Shown: positions 16,464 to 26,525, counted from the first letter of the stretch. The stretch is DNA of 64,000 bases from Nocardioides pantholopis (GCF_003710085.1 NZ_CP033324.1:1488001-1552000), one strand, 5' to 3'. The notes: a model not told the origin generated them from the letters alone. A program made the numbers and translations.

Positions 16464-17564
16464 GTGAGCATCCGCGACGTCGTCATCCTCGGCTCCACCG
16501 GCTCGATCGGCACCCAGGCCCTGGAGCTGGTCCGGCGCAACCCCGACCGGTTCCGCGTCGTCGCGCTGACCGCCGGCGGGTCCAACCCGGACCTGTTCGA
16601 GCAGCAGGTCGCCGAGTTCGCCCCCGCCTGGTCCGGGCTGGGGGAGGAGGCCTCGGTCGAGGCGGCCGCACGGCCCTGCGACGTGGTGCTGAACGGAGTC
16701 AGCGGCGCGGTCGGGCTGCGGCCCACGCTGAGCGCGCTGGACGCCGGCAACGTGCTCGCGCTGGCCAACAAGGAGTCACTGATCATCGGCGGGCCCCTGG
16801 TGCGCGAGCGCGCCCGGCCCGGGCAGATCGTCCCGGTCGACAGCGAGCACAGCGCGATCGCGCAGAGCCTGCGCGCCGGCCGGACAGCGGAGGTGCGTCG
16901 CCTGGTGCTGACCGCCAGCGGCGGGCCGTTCCGGGGCCGGACCCCCGACCAGCTGCGCGAGGTCACCCCCGAGCAGGCGCTGGCGCACCCCAACTTCGCG
17001 ATGGGCACGGTCATCACGACCAACTCCGCGACCCTGGTGAACAAGGGGCTGGAGGTGATCGAGGCGCATCTGCTCTTCGACGTGCCGTTCGACCGGATCG
17101 ACGTGGTCGTCCACCCCCAGCAGTTCATCCACTCGATGGTGGAGTTCGTCGACGGCGCCGTCGTCGCGCAGATCGGCCTCCCGACGATGATGGTGCCGAT
17201 CGCGATGGGCCTGGCCTGGCCCGACCGCGTACCCGACGCGGAGACCCCGGTCGACTGGACCCGGGCCTCCGACTGGCGCTTCGAGCCGCTCGACGACGAC
17301 GCGTTCCCCGCCGTCCGGCTCGCCCGGGAGGCCGGCGAGCGCGGCGGGACGGCGCCCGCTGTCTACAACGCCGCGAACGAGGTCTGCGTCGCGGCGTTCC
17401 ACGACGGCCGGATGCGCTTCGTCGACATCGTGCCCACGATCGAGGCCGTGCTTCGCAGGCACGACGTACCCTCGATGGTGTCGCTCACGGTCGACGACGT
17501 GCTCGCCGCCGACACCTGGGCGCGCGCCGAGGCCACCCGCACGATCGTCGAAGGAACCGCATGA
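16464..17564 (+). CDS. dxr: 1-deoxy-D-xylulose 5-phosphate reductoisomerase
   Basis: Second step of the MEP isoprenoid pathway, converting DXP to MEP with NADPH. The 366-residue protein has the nucleotide-binding GSTGSIGTQALELV at the N-terminus, LANKESLIIGG, the metal/substrate motif VDSEHSAIAQSL, LTASGGPFRG and NSATLVNKGLEVIEA. It ends in an ATGA overlap with the site-2 protease. With ispG two genes on, two of the seven MEP steps flank a membrane protease, an arrangement shared with mycobacteria. Confidence 0.95.
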   Translation: MSIRDVVILGSTGSIGTQALELVRRNPDRFRVVALTAGGSNPDLFEQQVAEFAPAWSGLGEEASVEAAARPCDVVLNGVSGAVGLRPTLSALDAGNVLALANKESLIIGGPLVRERARPGQIVPVDSEHSAIAQSLRAGRTAEVRRLVLTASGGPFRGRTPDQLREVTPEQALAHPNFAMGTVITTNSATLVNKGLEVIEAHLLFDVPFDRIDVVVHPQQFIHSMVEFVDGAVVAQIGLPTMMVPIAMGLAWPDRVPDAETPVDWTRASDWRFEPLDDDAFPAVRLAREAGERGGTAPAVYNAANEVCVAAFHDGRMRFVDIVPTIEAVLRRHDVPSMVSLTVDDVLAADTWARAEATRTIVEGTA

Positions 17565-18919
17565 CCGCCCTGCTCTACCTCCTCGGTGTCGTCGTCTTCG
17601 TCGTCGCGATCCTGGTCTCGATCGGCCTGCACGAGCTCGGCCACCTGATCCCCGCCAAGCGGTTCGGGGGCAAGGTCACCCAGTACTTCATCGGGTTCGG
17701 TCCCACGGTCTGGAGCAAGCGGGTCGGCGAGACCGAGTACGGCGTCAAGGCGATCCCGCTGGGCGGCTACGTCAAGATCGTCGGGATGCTGCCCCCCGGG
17801 GCGACGGCGGTCGCCGACGAGGTGACCTACGACGAGGACGGCACCCAGGTCACCCGGGTGCGCAAGTCCAACACCGGGATGTTCACCCAGCTGATCTCCG
17901 ACGCCCGCGCCGCCGAGTGGGAGCTGGTCGGGCCGGAGGACTCCGACCGGCTGTTCTACAAGATGACCTGGTGGAAGAAGGTCGTCGTGATGGCCGGCGG
18001 CCCCACTGTCAACATCCTCATCGCGTTCTTCCTGTTCTGGGTGATCTTCGGCACCTACGGCACCCGCGAGGCGGTCGCCGACGAGGGACGCCCGGTCATC
18101 GACTCGGTCTCCGAGTGCGTGATCCCGTACGCCGAGGAGGGCCGCGCCTGCACGGCCGACGACCCGCCCAGCCCCGCCGCCGAGGCCGGCCTGCGACCCG
18201 GCGACACGATCACGTCGTTCAACGGCGTCGAGATCACCGGCTGGGACCAGCTGCGCTCGCTGATCCGGGAGAACTCCGACGGCGAGGCGGTGATCGGCTA
18301 CCTGCGCGACGGCCGCGAGCTGAGCGGCACCACCAGCACCACCGTCGAGGCGCGCCCGGCCGACTCCGAGGGCGAGGCCGTCCGCGAGGTCGGGTTCCTC
18401 GGCGTGGTGCCGGCCACCCATGTGGAGGTGACGACCGGCGGACCGCTCTACACCCTGGGGCAGATGGGGCACATGGCCGCCGACACGGTCGAGGCGCTGG
18501 CCACGCTGCCGGTCAAGGTCTGGGACGTCGCGCAGGCCGTCGTCGGCGTGGAGGAGCGCGACCCGGAGGGGCCGATGAGCATCGTCGGCGGCGGCCGGCT
18601 GGCCGGTGAGACCACCTCCCACGAGGAGATCCCGGTCGTCGAGAAGACAGTGTTCCTGGTCGGGCTGATCGCGGGCTTCAACTTCTTCATCGGCATGTTC
18701 AACTTCGTGCCGCTGCTGCCGCTGGACGGCGGCCACATCGCCAGCGCCCTGTGGGAGGCGGTGCGCCGCGGCGCCGCGCGCGTGCGCCGGCGCCCGGACC
18801 CGGGCTACGTCGACGCGGCGAAGCTGCTGCCGGTGGCCTACGTGGTGGCCTCCGCGATGCTGGTGATGGGGCTGGTCCTCATCGTCGGCGACCTGGTGGT
18901 CCCCATCCAGGTGCTGTGA
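17561..18919 (+). CDS. rseP: RseP/Rip1-type site-2 intramembrane metalloprotease
   Basis: Membrane zinc protease of family M50 that cleaves transmembrane segments of anti-sigma factors or other targets. The 452-residue protein has its HELGH motif at residues 24-28 in the first membrane helix, a PDZ-like domain around 200-290, and the third zinc ligand in PLLPLDGGH near 388. This matches mycobacterial Rip1. It starts at the ATG overlapping dxr, with GAAGGA upstream. No anti-sigma factor is encoded nearby, so targets lie elsewhere. Confidence 0.93.
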   Translation: MTALLYLLGVVVFVVAILVSIGLHELGHLIPAKRFGGKVTQYFIGFGPTVWSKRVGETEYGVKAIPLGGYVKIVGMLPPGATAVADEVTYDEDGTQVTRVRKSNTGMFTQLISDARAAEWELVGPEDSDRLFYKMTWWKKVVVMAGGPTVNILIAFFLFWVIFGTYGTREAVADEGRPVIDSVSECVIPYAEEGRACTADDPPSPAAEAGLRPGDTITSFNGVEITGWDQLRSLIRENSDGEAVIGYLRDGRELSGTTSTTVEARPADSEGEAVREVGFLGVVPATHVEVTTGGPLYTLGQMGHMAADTVEALATLPVKVWDVAQAVVGVEERDPEGPMSIVGGGRLAGETTSHEEIPVVEKTVFLVGLIAGFNFFIGMFNFVPLLPLDGGHIASALWEAVRRGAARVRRRPDPGYVDAAKLLPVAYVVASAMLVMGLVLIVGDLVVPIQVL

Positions 18920-18940
18920 CCGGCCGCCGGGGCCGGGAAG

Positions 18941-18946
18941 TAGCCT
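18941..18946 (+). promoter_or_regulatory. -10 box (TAGCCT) for ispG
   Basis: TAGCCT ends 7 nt before ATG 18954, with no Shine-Dalgarno: a leaderless promoter. Confidence 0.55.
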
Positions 18947-18953
18947 TTCACCC

Positions 18954-20105
18954 ATGACCGAGATCAACCTGGGCATGCCCGAGGCCCCGCCGCCGGTGCT
19001 CGCCCCCCGCCGCCCCACCCGCCAGATCCAGGTCGGATCGGTCGGCGTCGGCAGCAACCACCCGATCTCGGTGCAGTCGATGACGACCACGCTCACCGCC
19101 GACATCAACAGCACCCTTCAGCAGATCGCCGAGCTCACCGCGTCGGGCTGCGACATCGTGCGGGTCGCCTGCCCGTCCGCGGACGACGCCGAGGCGCTGC
19201 GGGCGATCGCCACCAAGTCGCAGATCCCGGTCATCGCCGACATCCACTTCCAGCCCAAGTACGTCTACGCCGCGATCGAGGCGGGCTGCGCGGCCGTGCG
19301 GGTCAACCCCGGCAACATCAAGAAGTTCGACGACCAGGTCAAGGAGATCGCGCGGACCGCTCGCGACCACGGGACCAGCATCCGGATCGGCGTCAACGCC
19401 GGCTCCCTCGACAAGCGGATCATGGACAAGTACGGCAAGGCCACGCCGGAGGCGCTGGTCGAGTCCGCGGTCTGGGAGGCCAGCCTCTTCGAGGAGCACG
19501 ACTTCCACGACTTCAAGATCTCGGTCAAGCACAACGACCCGGTGGTCATGGTGCGCGCCTACGAGATGCTCGCCGAGCGCGGCGACTGGCCGCTGCACCT
19601 CGGCGTCACCGAGGCGGGCCCCGCCTTCCAGGGCACCATCAAGTCCGCTACCGCGTTCGGCGCCCTGCTCAGCAAGGGCATCGGCGACACCATCCGGGTC
19701 TCGCTCTCCGCACCTCCGGTCGAGGAGATCAAGGTCGGCATCCAGATCCTGCAGTCGCTCAACCTGCGCCCGCGCAAGCTCGAGATCGTCTCGTGCCCGT
19801 CCTGCGGGCGCGCCCAGGTCGACGTCTACACGCTGGCCGAGCAGGTGACCGCCGGACTCGAGGGCATGGAGGTGCCGCTGCGGGTCGCGGTCATGGGCTG
19901 CGTCGTGAACGGTCCCGGCGAGGCGCGCGAGGCCGACCTGGGCGTCGCCTCGGGCAACGGCAAGGGCCAGATCTTCGTCAAGGGCGAGGTCATCAAGACC
20001 GTGCCCGAGTCGCAGATCGTCGAGACGCTGATCGAGGAGGCCATGCGCATCGCCGAGGGCATGGAGGCCGTCGACGGCGCCGCCGCCCAGGTCACGGTCT
20101 CCTGA
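18954..20105 (+). CDS. ispG: 4-hydroxy-3-methylbut-2-en-1-yl diphosphate synthase (GcpE)
   Basis: Penultimate enzyme of the MEP pathway; a 4Fe-4S protein that reductively opens MEcPP to HMBPP. The 383-residue protein has a TIM-barrel domain with [11 protein letters not shown] and [18 protein letters not shown], followed by the cluster domain with cysteines in [11 protein letters not shown] (about 281 and 284) and [11 protein letters not shown] (about 316). The length is that of the bacterial form without insert. Confidence 0.96.
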   Translation: MTEINLGMPEAPPPVLAPRRPTRQIQVGSVGVGSNHPISVQSMTTTLTADINSTLQQIAELTASGCDIVRVACPSADDAEALRAIATKSQIPVIADIHFQPKYVYAAIEAGCAAVRVNPGNIKKFDDQVKEIARTARDHGTSIRIGVNAGSLDKRIMDKYGKATPEALVESAVWEASLFEEHDFHDFKISVKHNDPVVMVRAYEMLAERGDWPLHLGVTEAGPAFQGTIKSATAFGALLSKGIGDTIRVSLSAPPVEEIKVGIQILQSLNLRPRKLEIVSCPSCGRAQVDVYTLAEQVTAGLEGMEVPLRVAVMGCVVNGPGEAREADLGVASGNGKGQIFVKGEVIKTVPESQIVETLIEEAMRIAEGMEAVDGAAAQVTVS

Positions 20106-20133
20106 GCGCGACGCGTCCCGCTCCGGACCGACG

Positions 20134-20139
20134 TAGGCT
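20134..20139 (+). promoter_or_regulatory. -10 box (TAGGCT) for GNAT gene
   Basis: TAGGCT ends 6 nt before GTG 20146, predicting a leaderless mRNA. Confidence 0.55.
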
Positions 20140-20145
20140 GCGACC

Positions 20146-20991
20146 GTGCTGACGACGCGCCACGGAGTGCGGCCCCTGGGGGCCCCGGATCTCGGCGCGT
20201 TCCTGGAGCTGACCGCCCGCGACCCGGTCGTCAACGTCTTCGCCGAGTACCGCGCCCGCACCACCAACCTCGAGCCGCGCTGGCTCGGCGGTGAGATGTG
20301 GGGCCGCTTCGCCGACGGCCAGCTCGTCTCGGCCTGCCACGTCGGGGCCAACCTGGTGCCGGTCGGCACGACGTACGACGACGCCCGGCTCTTCGCCGAG
20401 CGTGCCGTCTCCCGCACCCGCAGCATCTCCACGATCGTGGGGCCACAGGAGGCCGTGCGCGCCTTCTGGGAGGGCGTCGGCCCGACCTGGGGCCCGCCGC
20501 GGGAGGCCCGGTGGGAGCAGCCGCACCTGGAGCTGGACGGCCCGTCGCTCGTCGAGCCCGACCCCGAGGTGCGGGTCACCGAGCGGTCCGACCTGGACCT
20601 GCTCTTCCCGGCGTGCGTGGCGATGTACACCGAGGAGGTCGGGGTCTCGCCCGAGGAGGGCGGCGGGGGAGAGCTCTACCGGGCCCGGGTCGCGCAGCTG
20701 GTCTCGCGGGGCTGGTCCTTCGCCCGGTTCGACCGGGGCCGGCTCGTCTTCAAGGCCGAGGTCGCCTGCGCGTCGCCGTACGCCGCCCAGGTCCAGGGGG
20801 TCTGGGTGCCGCCGGACCGCCGGGGCGAGGGTCTGGCCGTGCGCGGGATGGCAGCGGTGGCCGAGCTGGTGCGCCGCGAGATCGCGCCGGTGGTCTCGCT
20901 CTACGTCAACGAGTGGAACACCCCCGCGCGTCGGGCCTACGAGGCGGTCGGGTTCCGGGAGACCGCCCGGTTCTCGACGGTGATGTTCTGA
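20146..20991 (+). CDS. GNAT family N-acetyltransferase with N-terminal DUF4081-type domain
   Basis: A 281-residue protein. The N-terminal half (about 1-130) is a degenerate GNAT-like domain; the C-terminal half holds the acetyl-CoA pyrophosphate loop VPPDRRGEGLAVRGMAAV near 223 and the terminal SLYVNEWNTPARRAYEAVGF. Its place directly behind ispG matches the mycobacterial Rv2867c position. The acceptor is unknown. Confidence 0.85.
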   Translation: MLTTRHGVRPLGAPDLGAFLELTARDPVVNVFAEYRARTTNLEPRWLGGEMWGRFADGQLVSACHVGANLVPVGTTYDDARLFAERAVSRTRSISTIVGPQEAVRAFWEGVGPTWGPPREARWEQPHLELDGPSLVEPDPEVRVTERSDLDLLFPACVAMYTEEVGVSPEEGGGGELYRARVAQLVSRGWSFARFDRGRLVFKAEVACASPYAAQVQGVWVPPDRRGEGLAVRGMAAVAELVRREIAPVVSLYVNEWNTPARRAYEAVGFRETARFSTVMF

Positions 20992-21052
20992 GCTCGGCCC
21001 GCGGCCGGGGCTCTCGGTCCTAGTCGGTTGCGAGCCCGCGGCCGGCCCGCCC

Positions 21053-21058
21053 TAGGCT
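21053..21058 (+). promoter_or_regulatory. -10 box (TAGGCT) for proS
   Basis: TAGGCT ends 7 nt before ATG 21066 and favours this start over the internal Met at residue 26. Confidence 0.55.
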
Positions 21059-21065
21059 GGCCCGC

Positions 21066-22901
21066 ATGAGCTCAACGCACGGGACCGCACGCTCCAGCCA
21101 CTCGGTCACCGGGAGTGCCGGCAGTCCGCGGATCCTGCGGATGTCGCGGCTGTTCCTCCGCACCCTGCGCGACGACCCGTCGGACGCCGAGGTGCCCAGC
21201 CACCGGCTGCTGGTGCGCGCGGGCTACATCCGCCGCGCGGCGCCGGGCATCTACACCTGGCTGCCGCTGGGCCTGAAGGTGCTGCGCAAGGTCGAGGGCA
21301 TCGTCCGCGACGAGATGGACGCGATCGGCGCGCAGGAGGTGAGCTTCCCTGCCCTGCTGCCCCGCGAGCCCTACGAGGCGACCAACCGCTGGACCGAGTA
21401 CGGCGACAACATCTTCCGGCTCCAGGACCGCAAGGGTGCCGACTACCTGCTCGGCCCCACCCACGAGGAGATGTTCACGCTCCTGGTCAAGGACCTGTAC
21501 TCCTCCTACAAGGACCTGCCGCTCTCGATCTACCAGATCCAGACCAAGTACCGCGACGAGGCGCGCCCCCGTGCGGGGCTGCTGCGCGGGCGCGAGTTCA
21601 CGATGAAGGACTCCTACTCCTTCGATGTCGACGACGCCGGCCTGGACGAGAGCTACCAGGCCCACCGCGACGCCTACGTGCGGATCTTCGACCGGCTCGG
21701 GTTCGAGTACGTCATCGTCCGGGCCACCTCCGGCGCCATGGGCGGATCGCGCTCCGAGGAGTTCCTCGCCAAGGCCGCCGTCGGCGAGGACACCTACGTC
21801 AGCTGCAGCTCGTGCGACTACGCCGCGAACGTCGAGGCCGTCCAGGTCCGCCCGCCCGAGGCCGTGCCGTACGACGACGCGCCCGCGGCGCACGCCGAGG
21901 CGACCCCCGAGACCCCGACGATCGAGTCCCTGGTCGACCACCTCAACCGGGAGCTCCCGCGGGCGGACCGGCCCTGGACGGCCGGCGACACCCTCAAGAA
22001 CGTCCTGGTGGTGCTCAAGCACCCCGACGGCACCCGGGAGCCGCTGGCGATCGGCCTGCCCGGCGACCGGGAGGTCGACGCGAAGCGGCTCGAGGGCCAG
22101 CTCGAGCCGATCGAGGTCGAGCCGTTCGGCGACGAGGAGTTCAAGAACCACCCGAGCCTGGTGAAGGGCTACATCGGCCCCGGCGTGCTGGGGGAGGAGA
22201 ACGCCTCGGGGATCCGCTACGTCGTCGACCCCCGGGTCGTCACCGGCAGCCGCTGGGTGACCGGCGCCGACGCCGAGGGCAGCCACGTCCTCGACCTGGT
22301 CGCCGGGCGTGACTTCACACCCGACGGCACCATCGAGGCCGCGGAGGTCCGCGACGGCGACCCGTGCCCCGTCTGCGCGCAGGGCGTGCTCGGAACGGCC
22401 CGCGGCATCGAGATGGGGCACATCTTCCAGCTCGGCCGCAAGTACGCCGAGGCGCTGGACCTGCGGGTGCTCGACGAGAACGGCAAGCTGGTCACGGTCA
22501 CGATGGGCTCCTACGGCATCGGCTGCACCCGGGCCGTGGCCGCGATCGCCGAGGGCACCCTCGACGAGATGGGCCTGTCCTGGCCGCGCAACGTCGCCCC
22601 CGCCGACGTGCACCTCGTCGCCGCCGGCAAGGACGAGGCGGTCGTGGCCGCCGCGGAGCGGATCGCCCACGAGCTGGCCGCGGCCGGGGTGGAGGTCCTC
22701 TTCGACGACCGGGCCGGCCGGATCAGCCCCGGCGTGAAGTTCAAGGACGCCGAGCTGATCGGCGTGCCCACGATCGTGGTGGTGGGCAAGGCGCTGGCCG
22801 AGACCGGCACCGTCGAGGTACGCGAGCGCAGCAGCGGCGAGCGCACCGAGGTGCCCGCCGACCACGTGGTCGCTCACCTGGTGGGTCGGGTCCGTGGCTG
22901 A
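21066..22901 (+). CDS. proS: Prolyl-tRNA synthetase, bacterial type with editing domain
   Basis: Class II synthetase charging tRNA-Pro. The 611-residue protein contains [15 protein letters not shown] (motif 1 region), motif 2 near [20 protein letters not shown], the YbaK-like editing insertion (about 240-400) and motif 3 with [16 protein letters not shown], then an anticodon-binding domain. The first 25 residues ([14 protein letters not shown]...) are an extra Ser-rich extension before the usual [13 protein letters not shown] start. The 3' end overlaps the CoA-transferase gene by 8 bp. Confidence 0.95.
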   Translation: MSSTHGTARSSHSVTGSAGSPRILRMSRLFLRTLRDDPSDAEVPSHRLLVRAGYIRRAAPGIYTWLPLGLKVLRKVEGIVRDEMDAIGAQEVSFPALLPREPYEATNRWTEYGDNIFRLQDRKGADYLLGPTHEEMFTLLVKDLYSSYKDLPLSIYQIQTKYRDEARPRAGLLRGREFTMKDSYSFDVDDAGLDESYQAHRDAYVRIFDRLGFEYVIVRATSGAMGGSRSEEFLAKAAVGEDTYVSCSSCDYAANVEAVQVRPPEAVPYDDAPAAHAEATPETPTIESLVDHLNRELPRADRPWTAGDTLKNVLVVLKHPDGTREPLAIGLPGDREVDAKRLEGQLEPIEVEPFGDEEFKNHPSLVKGYIGPGVLGEENASGIRYVVDPRVVTGSRWVTGADAEGSHVLDLVAGRDFTPDGTIEAAEVRDGDPCPVCAQGVLGTARGIEMGHIFQLGRKYAEALDLRVLDENGKLVTVTMGSYGIGCTRAVAAIAEGTLDEMGLSWPRNVAPADVHLVAAGKDEAVVAAAERIAHELAAAGVEVLFDDRAGRISPGVKFKDAELIGVPTIVVVGKALAETGTVEVRERSSGERTEVPADHVVAHLVGRVRG

Positions 22902-24417
22902 GCACGGGCAGATGCCCCGGATCACCTGCCCGGTGCTCGCGGACCGGGTCACCACCGCCGAGGCGGCGGCCGAGCTGATCCGGCCCGGAGACTCGGTCGG
23001 CATCAGCGGCTTCACCGGCGCCGGCTACCCCAAGGCAGTCCCGGCTGCCCTGGCGCGGCGCATTGAGGCCGCCCACGCGCGGGGCGAGGAGTTCACGGTC
23101 GGCCTGTGGTCGGGCGCCTCCACCGCGCCCGAGGTCGACGGGGCGCTGGCCGAGGTCCACGGCATCGACAAGCGGCTGCCCTACAACTCCGACCCGACGC
23201 TGCGCGCGCTGATCAACTCCGGCGAGGTCGACTACGTCGACTCCCACCTGAGCCACTCCGCGCAGCACATGTGGTTCGGCTTCTACGGCAACCTCGACGT
23301 CGCGGTGGTCGAGGTGGCCGCGATCCTGCCGAACGGGCTGCTGGTCCCCGGCAGCTCGGTGGGCAACAACAAGACCTGGCTGGACCAGGCCGACCGGGTC
23401 ATCCTCGAGGTCAACAGCTGGCAGCCCCGCGACTTCGAGGGCTTCCACGACATCTACTACGGCACGGCGCTCCCGCCGCACCGGTTCCCGCTCCAGCTGA
23501 CCCACTCCTTCCAGCGCATCGGCGACCCGTACCTGCGCGTAGACCCGGCGAAGGTGCTGGCGGTCGTCGAGACCAACGCCCCGGACCGCAACTCCGCGTT
23601 CAAGGAGCCCGACGAGGCCTCGCGTGCGATGGCAGACCTGCTGGTCGACTTCCTGCGCCACGAGGTCAAGCGCGGCCGGATGCCGGCCGACCTGCTGCCG
23701 CTGCAGAGCGGCGTCGGGAACGTCGCCAACGCGGTGATGGCCGGCCTGCGCGTGAGCGAGTTCGAGAACCTCACGGCGTTCACCGAGGTGATCCAGGACG
23801 GGATGCTCGACCTGATCGACAGCGGCACGCTGCGCTCGGTCTCGGCGACCTCGTTCGGGCTCTCGCCCACCGGCGTCCAGCGATTCCTGGACAACGTGGG
23901 CGCCTACAAGGGCAAGATCCTGCTGCGCAGCGAGGAGATCTCCAACCATCCCGAGCTGGTGCGCCGGCTCGGGGTGATCGCGATCAACGGGATGATCGAG
24001 GCCGACATCTACGGCAACGTGAACTCCACCCACGTCATGGGCTCGGCGATCATGAACGGCATCGGCGGCAGCGGCGACTTCGCCCGCAACGCGTTCCTGA
24101 ACTTCTTCGTCTCCCCGTCGACCGCGAAGGACGGTGCGATCTCCGCGATCGTGCCGATGGCCAGCCACGTCGACCACACCGAGCACGACGTGCACGTGCT
24201 GGTCACCGAGCAGGGACTCGCCGACCTCCGCGGGCTCTCGCCGACCGACCGTGCGGAGCGGGTGATCGCCAACTGCGCCCACCCGGACTACCGCGACGCG
24301 CTCACCGACTACGTCGAGCGCGCCAAGGTCGCCCGCCCGACGGCCCGGCACACCCCGCACCTGCTCACCGAGGCGCTGTCGTGGCACGCCCGCTACCTCG
24401 AGACGGGACACATGTGA
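22894..24417 (+). CDS. Acetyl-CoA hydrolase / succinyl-CoA:acetate CoA-transferase family
   Basis: A 507-residue CoA-transferase family I enzyme that moves CoA between acyl groups such as acetate and succinate, or hydrolyses acetyl-CoA. Seen are [19 protein letters not shown] near the N-terminus, [18 protein letters not shown], and [16 protein letters not shown], whose Glu (about 298) aligns with the catalytic glutamate forming the glutamyl-CoA intermediate. [13 protein letters not shown] and [18 protein letters not shown] follow. GTG 22894 overlaps proS, and the stop overlaps the HAD gene start (GTGA). Hydrolase versus transferase cannot be decided from sequence alone. Confidence 0.88.
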   Translation: MAEHGQMPRITCPVLADRVTTAEAAAELIRPGDSVGISGFTGAGYPKAVPAALARRIEAAHARGEEFTVGLWSGASTAPEVDGALAEVHGIDKRLPYNSDPTLRALINSGEVDYVDSHLSHSAQHMWFGFYGNLDVAVVEVAAILPNGLLVPGSSVGNNKTWLDQADRVILEVNSWQPRDFEGFHDIYYGTALPPHRFPLQLTHSFQRIGDPYLRVDPAKVLAVVETNAPDRNSAFKEPDEASRAMADLLVDFLRHEVKRGRMPADLLPLQSGVGNVANAVMAGLRVSEFENLTAFTEVIQDGMLDLIDSGTLRSVSATSFGLSPTGVQRFLDNVGAYKGKILLRSEEISNHPELVRRLGVIAINGMIEADIYGNVNSTHVMGSAIMNGIGGSGDFARNAFLNFFVSPSTAKDGAISAIVPMASHVDHTEHDVHVLVTEQGLADLRGLSPTDRAERVIANCAHPDYRDALTDYVERAKVARPTARHTPHLLTEALSWHARYLETGHM

Positions 24418-25136
24418 GCGGGGCCGGGCCGGTCGAGGCGGTGATCTTCGACTGGGGCGGCACGCTGACCCGCTGGCACGACGTGGACTTCCACGCCGAG
24501 TCGGTGGCGCTGGCCCAGGCGGTGCTGGCCACGCCCACCCGGGAGGACGACCACCACGCCCACGCCGCCCGCCTGCACCGGGCCGGGAGCGTGATCTGGG
24601 GACGCAGCCGCGACCACCAGCGCAGCGCGACGATCGCCGACCTGTTCACCGAGGCCGGCCTGGACCACGACCCGGACCTGCTCGCGGCGTACTACGAGTT
24701 CTGGGAGCCGCACACCGCCACCGACCCCGAGGTGCGTCCGCTGTGGGAGGCGCTGCGGGCGGCGGGGGTCAAGGTCGGCGTGCTGTCGAACACGATCTGG
24801 CCGCGGGCCTGGCACGTCGGCTTCTTCGAGCGCGACGGCGTCGCGGACCTCATCGACGGCGACGTCTACACCAGCGAGATCCCGTGGACCAAGCCGTCCC
24901 CGCTGGCGTTCCGCGCGGCGATGGACGCCGTCGGCGCCACGGACCCGGCCCGCTGCGTCTACGTGGGGGACCGGCTCTACGACGACGTGTGGGGTGCCCG
25001 GAACGCCGGGCTGCGCGCGGTCCACGTCCCGCACAGCACGATCCCGGCCGACCAGGTCGGCCACACCGAGGGCGAGCCGGACGCGGTCGTGGGCTCGCTC
25101 TCCGAGCTCCTCGACGTGCTCGACGCCTGGGCCTGA
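24414..25136 (+). CDS. HAD-superfamily hydrolase with non-standard motif I
   Basis: A 240-residue haloacid-dehalogenase-fold protein. Motif I is FDWGGTL, so the nucleophile Asp13 is present but the usual acid/base Asp two residues on is Gly. Motif II Ser/Asn is in GVLSNTIW, motif III Lys in PWTKPSPLAF, and motif IV in YVGDRLYDDVWGA. A helical cap (about 25-100) precedes motif II. Loss of the second Asp is known from phosphonatase-like HADs, so ordinary phosphatase activity is doubtful. It starts in a GTGA overlap with the CoA-transferase gene. Confidence 0.82.
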   Translation: MSGAGPVEAVIFDWGGTLTRWHDVDFHAESVALAQAVLATPTREDDHHAHAARLHRAGSVIWGRSRDHQRSATIADLFTEAGLDHDPDLLAAYYEFWEPHTATDPEVRPLWEALRAAGVKVGVLSNTIWPRAWHVGFFERDGVADLIDGDVYTSEIPWTKPSPLAFRAAMDAVGATDPARCVYVGDRLYDDVWGARNAGLRAVHVPHSTIPADQVGHTEGEPDAVVGSLSELLDVLDAWA

Positions 25137-25172
25137 GCCGTCCCGCCGTCGGGTCACGCGCTTGGGCTGCAG

Positions 25173-25191
25173 GTTCGTGCAGTGCACGAAC
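25173..25191. promoter_or_regulatory. Perfect 9-bp inverted repeat between converging genes
   Basis: GTTCGTGCA and TGCACGAAC flank a single central G. As RNA it makes a 7-bp stem with a 5-nt loop; as DNA it looks like a 19-bp operator. Its position 37 bp after the HAD gene in a convergent gap favours a terminator, but there is no U-tract. Confidence 0.45.
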
Positions 25192-25294
25192 GTGAGGGGC
25201 CGGCGCGCCGGTGCGGTGCGGCATCCTGAGGAACGAGGTTCCGTCGGTCCCCCACCCTCAGTTGACGGTCCTCCGGCCTCGTGTCCAGGCCACC

Positions 25295-25365
25295 GGCGGC
25301 CCGTGCGCACGTCGGTGCGGGAAGCACCTCGGAGCTCCCCGCGCCCGTCGTGTGCACGGGCCGCC
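25295..25365. other. Long imperfect inverted repeat with internal hairpin
   Basis: Arms 25295-25310 and 25350-25365 pair over 16 bp with one G-U wobble, enclosing 39 nt that contain a further hairpin GGTGC/GCACC (loop GGGAA). It ends 27 bp before the DUF4439 stop. It may be a bidirectional terminator or a small structured RNA. The rest of the 256-bp gap shows no ORF of merit. Confidence 0.45.
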
Positions 25366-25392
25366 GCATGTCCGGTCCCGGGCCGGCCCGGC

Positions 25393-25848
25393 TCAGGTGG
25401 TGGGGCTGCCCGAGGTGACCCCGGGCAGGGTCTCGGCGGTCGCGCCGAAGCCGAGACCGCGGACCGCGGCGTCGGTCAGGGCGGTCACCGCCCAGGCCCG
25501 GTGCTCGGTGGTGGTGCCGACCAGCCAGGCGTACGTCGCAGCGCAGTCCGCCTCGACCCGGCGGGCCTCCCGGGTCACCGCGGCCGCGGGGTCGCCGGTC
25601 GTGCCGAGGTCCTCGGGCAGCCGGTAGGCGGGCTCGGCCCCGACCGGGGTGCCCCCCGCGGCCCGGACCACCGAAACGAGCTGGTCGCGCCGGCCGCGGT
25701 GCGCGGCGTACGCCGCCCCGACCGCGCTCGCCAGCGCGGGCGTGGCCGAGCGGGACGTCTGGGCGCCCAGCACGCCGAGGACGTGCACGGCGGCGTGCTC
25801 GGCGGCGAGGGTCTGCTGGAGCGCCTCGAGCTCGGTCGCGGCCCTCAT
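25393..25848 (-). CDS. Ferritin-like DUF4439 protein
   Basis: A 151-residue mostly helical Ala-rich protein, starting [28 protein letters not shown], with a later EADCAATYAWLVGTTTEHRAWA. The Glu and His spacing in helices resembles ferritin-like four-helix bundles (DUF4439), although a full di-iron set is not clear. It is encoded directly after a lipoprotein with a 4-bp overlap and corresponds in place to mycobacterial Rv2844. Function unknown. Confidence 0.75.
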   Translation of the reverse strand: MRAATELEALQQTLAAEHAAVHVLGVLGAQTSRSATPALASAVGAAYAAHRGRRDQLVSVVRAAGGTPVGAEPAYRLPEDLGTTGDPAAAVTREARRVEADCAATYAWLVGTTTEHRAWAVTALTDAAVRGLGFGATAETLPGVTSGSPTT

Positions 25849-26396
25849 CCGGGCTCACCGGCCGGGGCGGGCCGCAATCCGGACAGGGTCGCGAGCTGCT
25901 GGGCGACAGCTGCGGACATCGCGGCGAGCACCCGGGCGAGCTCGCCGCTGGATGCGCGCAGGGCGGCGTCGGCGAGCTGTCCCTGCAGCGCCTGTTCGGC
26001 GGCCACCACCTGCCGCTGCGCGGGAGCGGGCCGGCCCGACGGGTCCGACGGATCAGAGGGGGAGGGGGCGCCGGTCTCCCCGGCATCCTGGTCGCCGCCC
26101 TCGGTCTCGAGCAGCAGCAGGTGCGCCTCGTGGAGCGCGAGCAGGCCGGCGAGCGCCGCGGACCGCTCGGGCCCGGCCGCGTGCACCAGGGTCGCGGTCT
26201 CCCGGACCGAGCCGGCGACCTCGCGCACCAGCGCGGCGTCGGGCGGATCGGGGGCCGCGGGGGACTCGGTGGATGGCTGCGAGCGCGGGTCGAGGTCGTC
26301 GACGTCACACCCCGCGGTGCCTAGCGCGAGCGCCGTGACGCCCGCCAGCGTGCCGCCCAGCGCGGCGCGGCGGGTGGTGGGGAGGCGGGCAGGCAC
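25845..26396 (-). CDS. Ala-rich lipoprotein upstream of DUF4439
   Basis: A 183-residue exported lipoprotein. The N-terminus has paired arginines before a hydrophobic stretch ([13 protein letters not shown]) and a lipobox ending LGTAGC, so Tat export with lipidation is likely. The mature part is helical and acidic, with a central Pro/Ser/Asp-rich linker. The two genes form a unit divergent from rimP, as Rv2843/Rv2844 are in mycobacteria. No enzyme motif is seen. Confidence 0.75.
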   Translation of the reverse strand: MPARLPTTRRAALGGTLAGVTALALGTAGCDVDDLDPRSQPSTESPAAPDPPDAALVREVAGSVRETATLVHAAGPERSAALAGLLALHEAHLLLLETEGGDQDAGETGAPSPSDPSDPSGRPAPAQRQVVAAEQALQGQLADAALRASSGELARVLAAMSAAVAQQLATLSGLRPAPAGEPG

Positions 26397-26402
26397 GGCG
26401 TG

Positions 26403-26408
26403 ACCTTA
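26403..26408 (-). promoter_or_regulatory. -10 box (TAAGGT) for lipoprotein/DUF4439 unit
   Basis: On the minus strand TAAGGT ends 6 nt before GTG 26396, the leaderless spacing. Confidence 0.5.
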
Positions 26409-26450
26409 CCGGGCCCGCCCGCGGCGGATGAGGACACCCGCGACAGCGGC

Positions 26451-26456
26451 TATCGT
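26451..26456 (+). promoter_or_regulatory. -10 box (TATCGT) for rimP-nusA
   Basis: TATCGT about 70 bp before rimP, with no clear -35. The transcript would carry a ~60-nt leader ending in GGGAGG. Confidence 0.4.
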
Positions 26457-26525
26457 GTGCCGAGACGTTGGGATGCACCGTCGTATCGGACAACAGAGAC
26501 AACAGAACAGGGAGGTCGACCAGCT

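Noticed and set aside
14451..17564. Fusion of an upstream frame to dxr (1037 residues)
   Set aside because: The frame upstream of 16464 runs through the M1 peptidase gene in another frame; dxr begins at the GTG with the normal Dxr N-terminus.
16262..18919. Extended start for the site-2 protease
   Set aside because: The extension is a frame shadow of dxr. The ATG at 17561 overlaps the dxr stop, has GAAGGA upstream and gives the normal first membrane helix with HELGH.
21066..21140. Start of proS at the internal Met (residue 26)
   Set aside because: Although that Met gives the usual family N-terminus, a TAGGCT -10 placed 7 nt before ATG 21066 and no Shine-Dalgarno at the internal Met favour the upstream start.
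25137..25392. LexA-type SOS box at the GTTC/GAAC palindrome
   Set aside because: The half-sites are in the opposite order (GTTC then GAAC) and spacing differs from the actinobacterial GAAC-N4-GTTC site.
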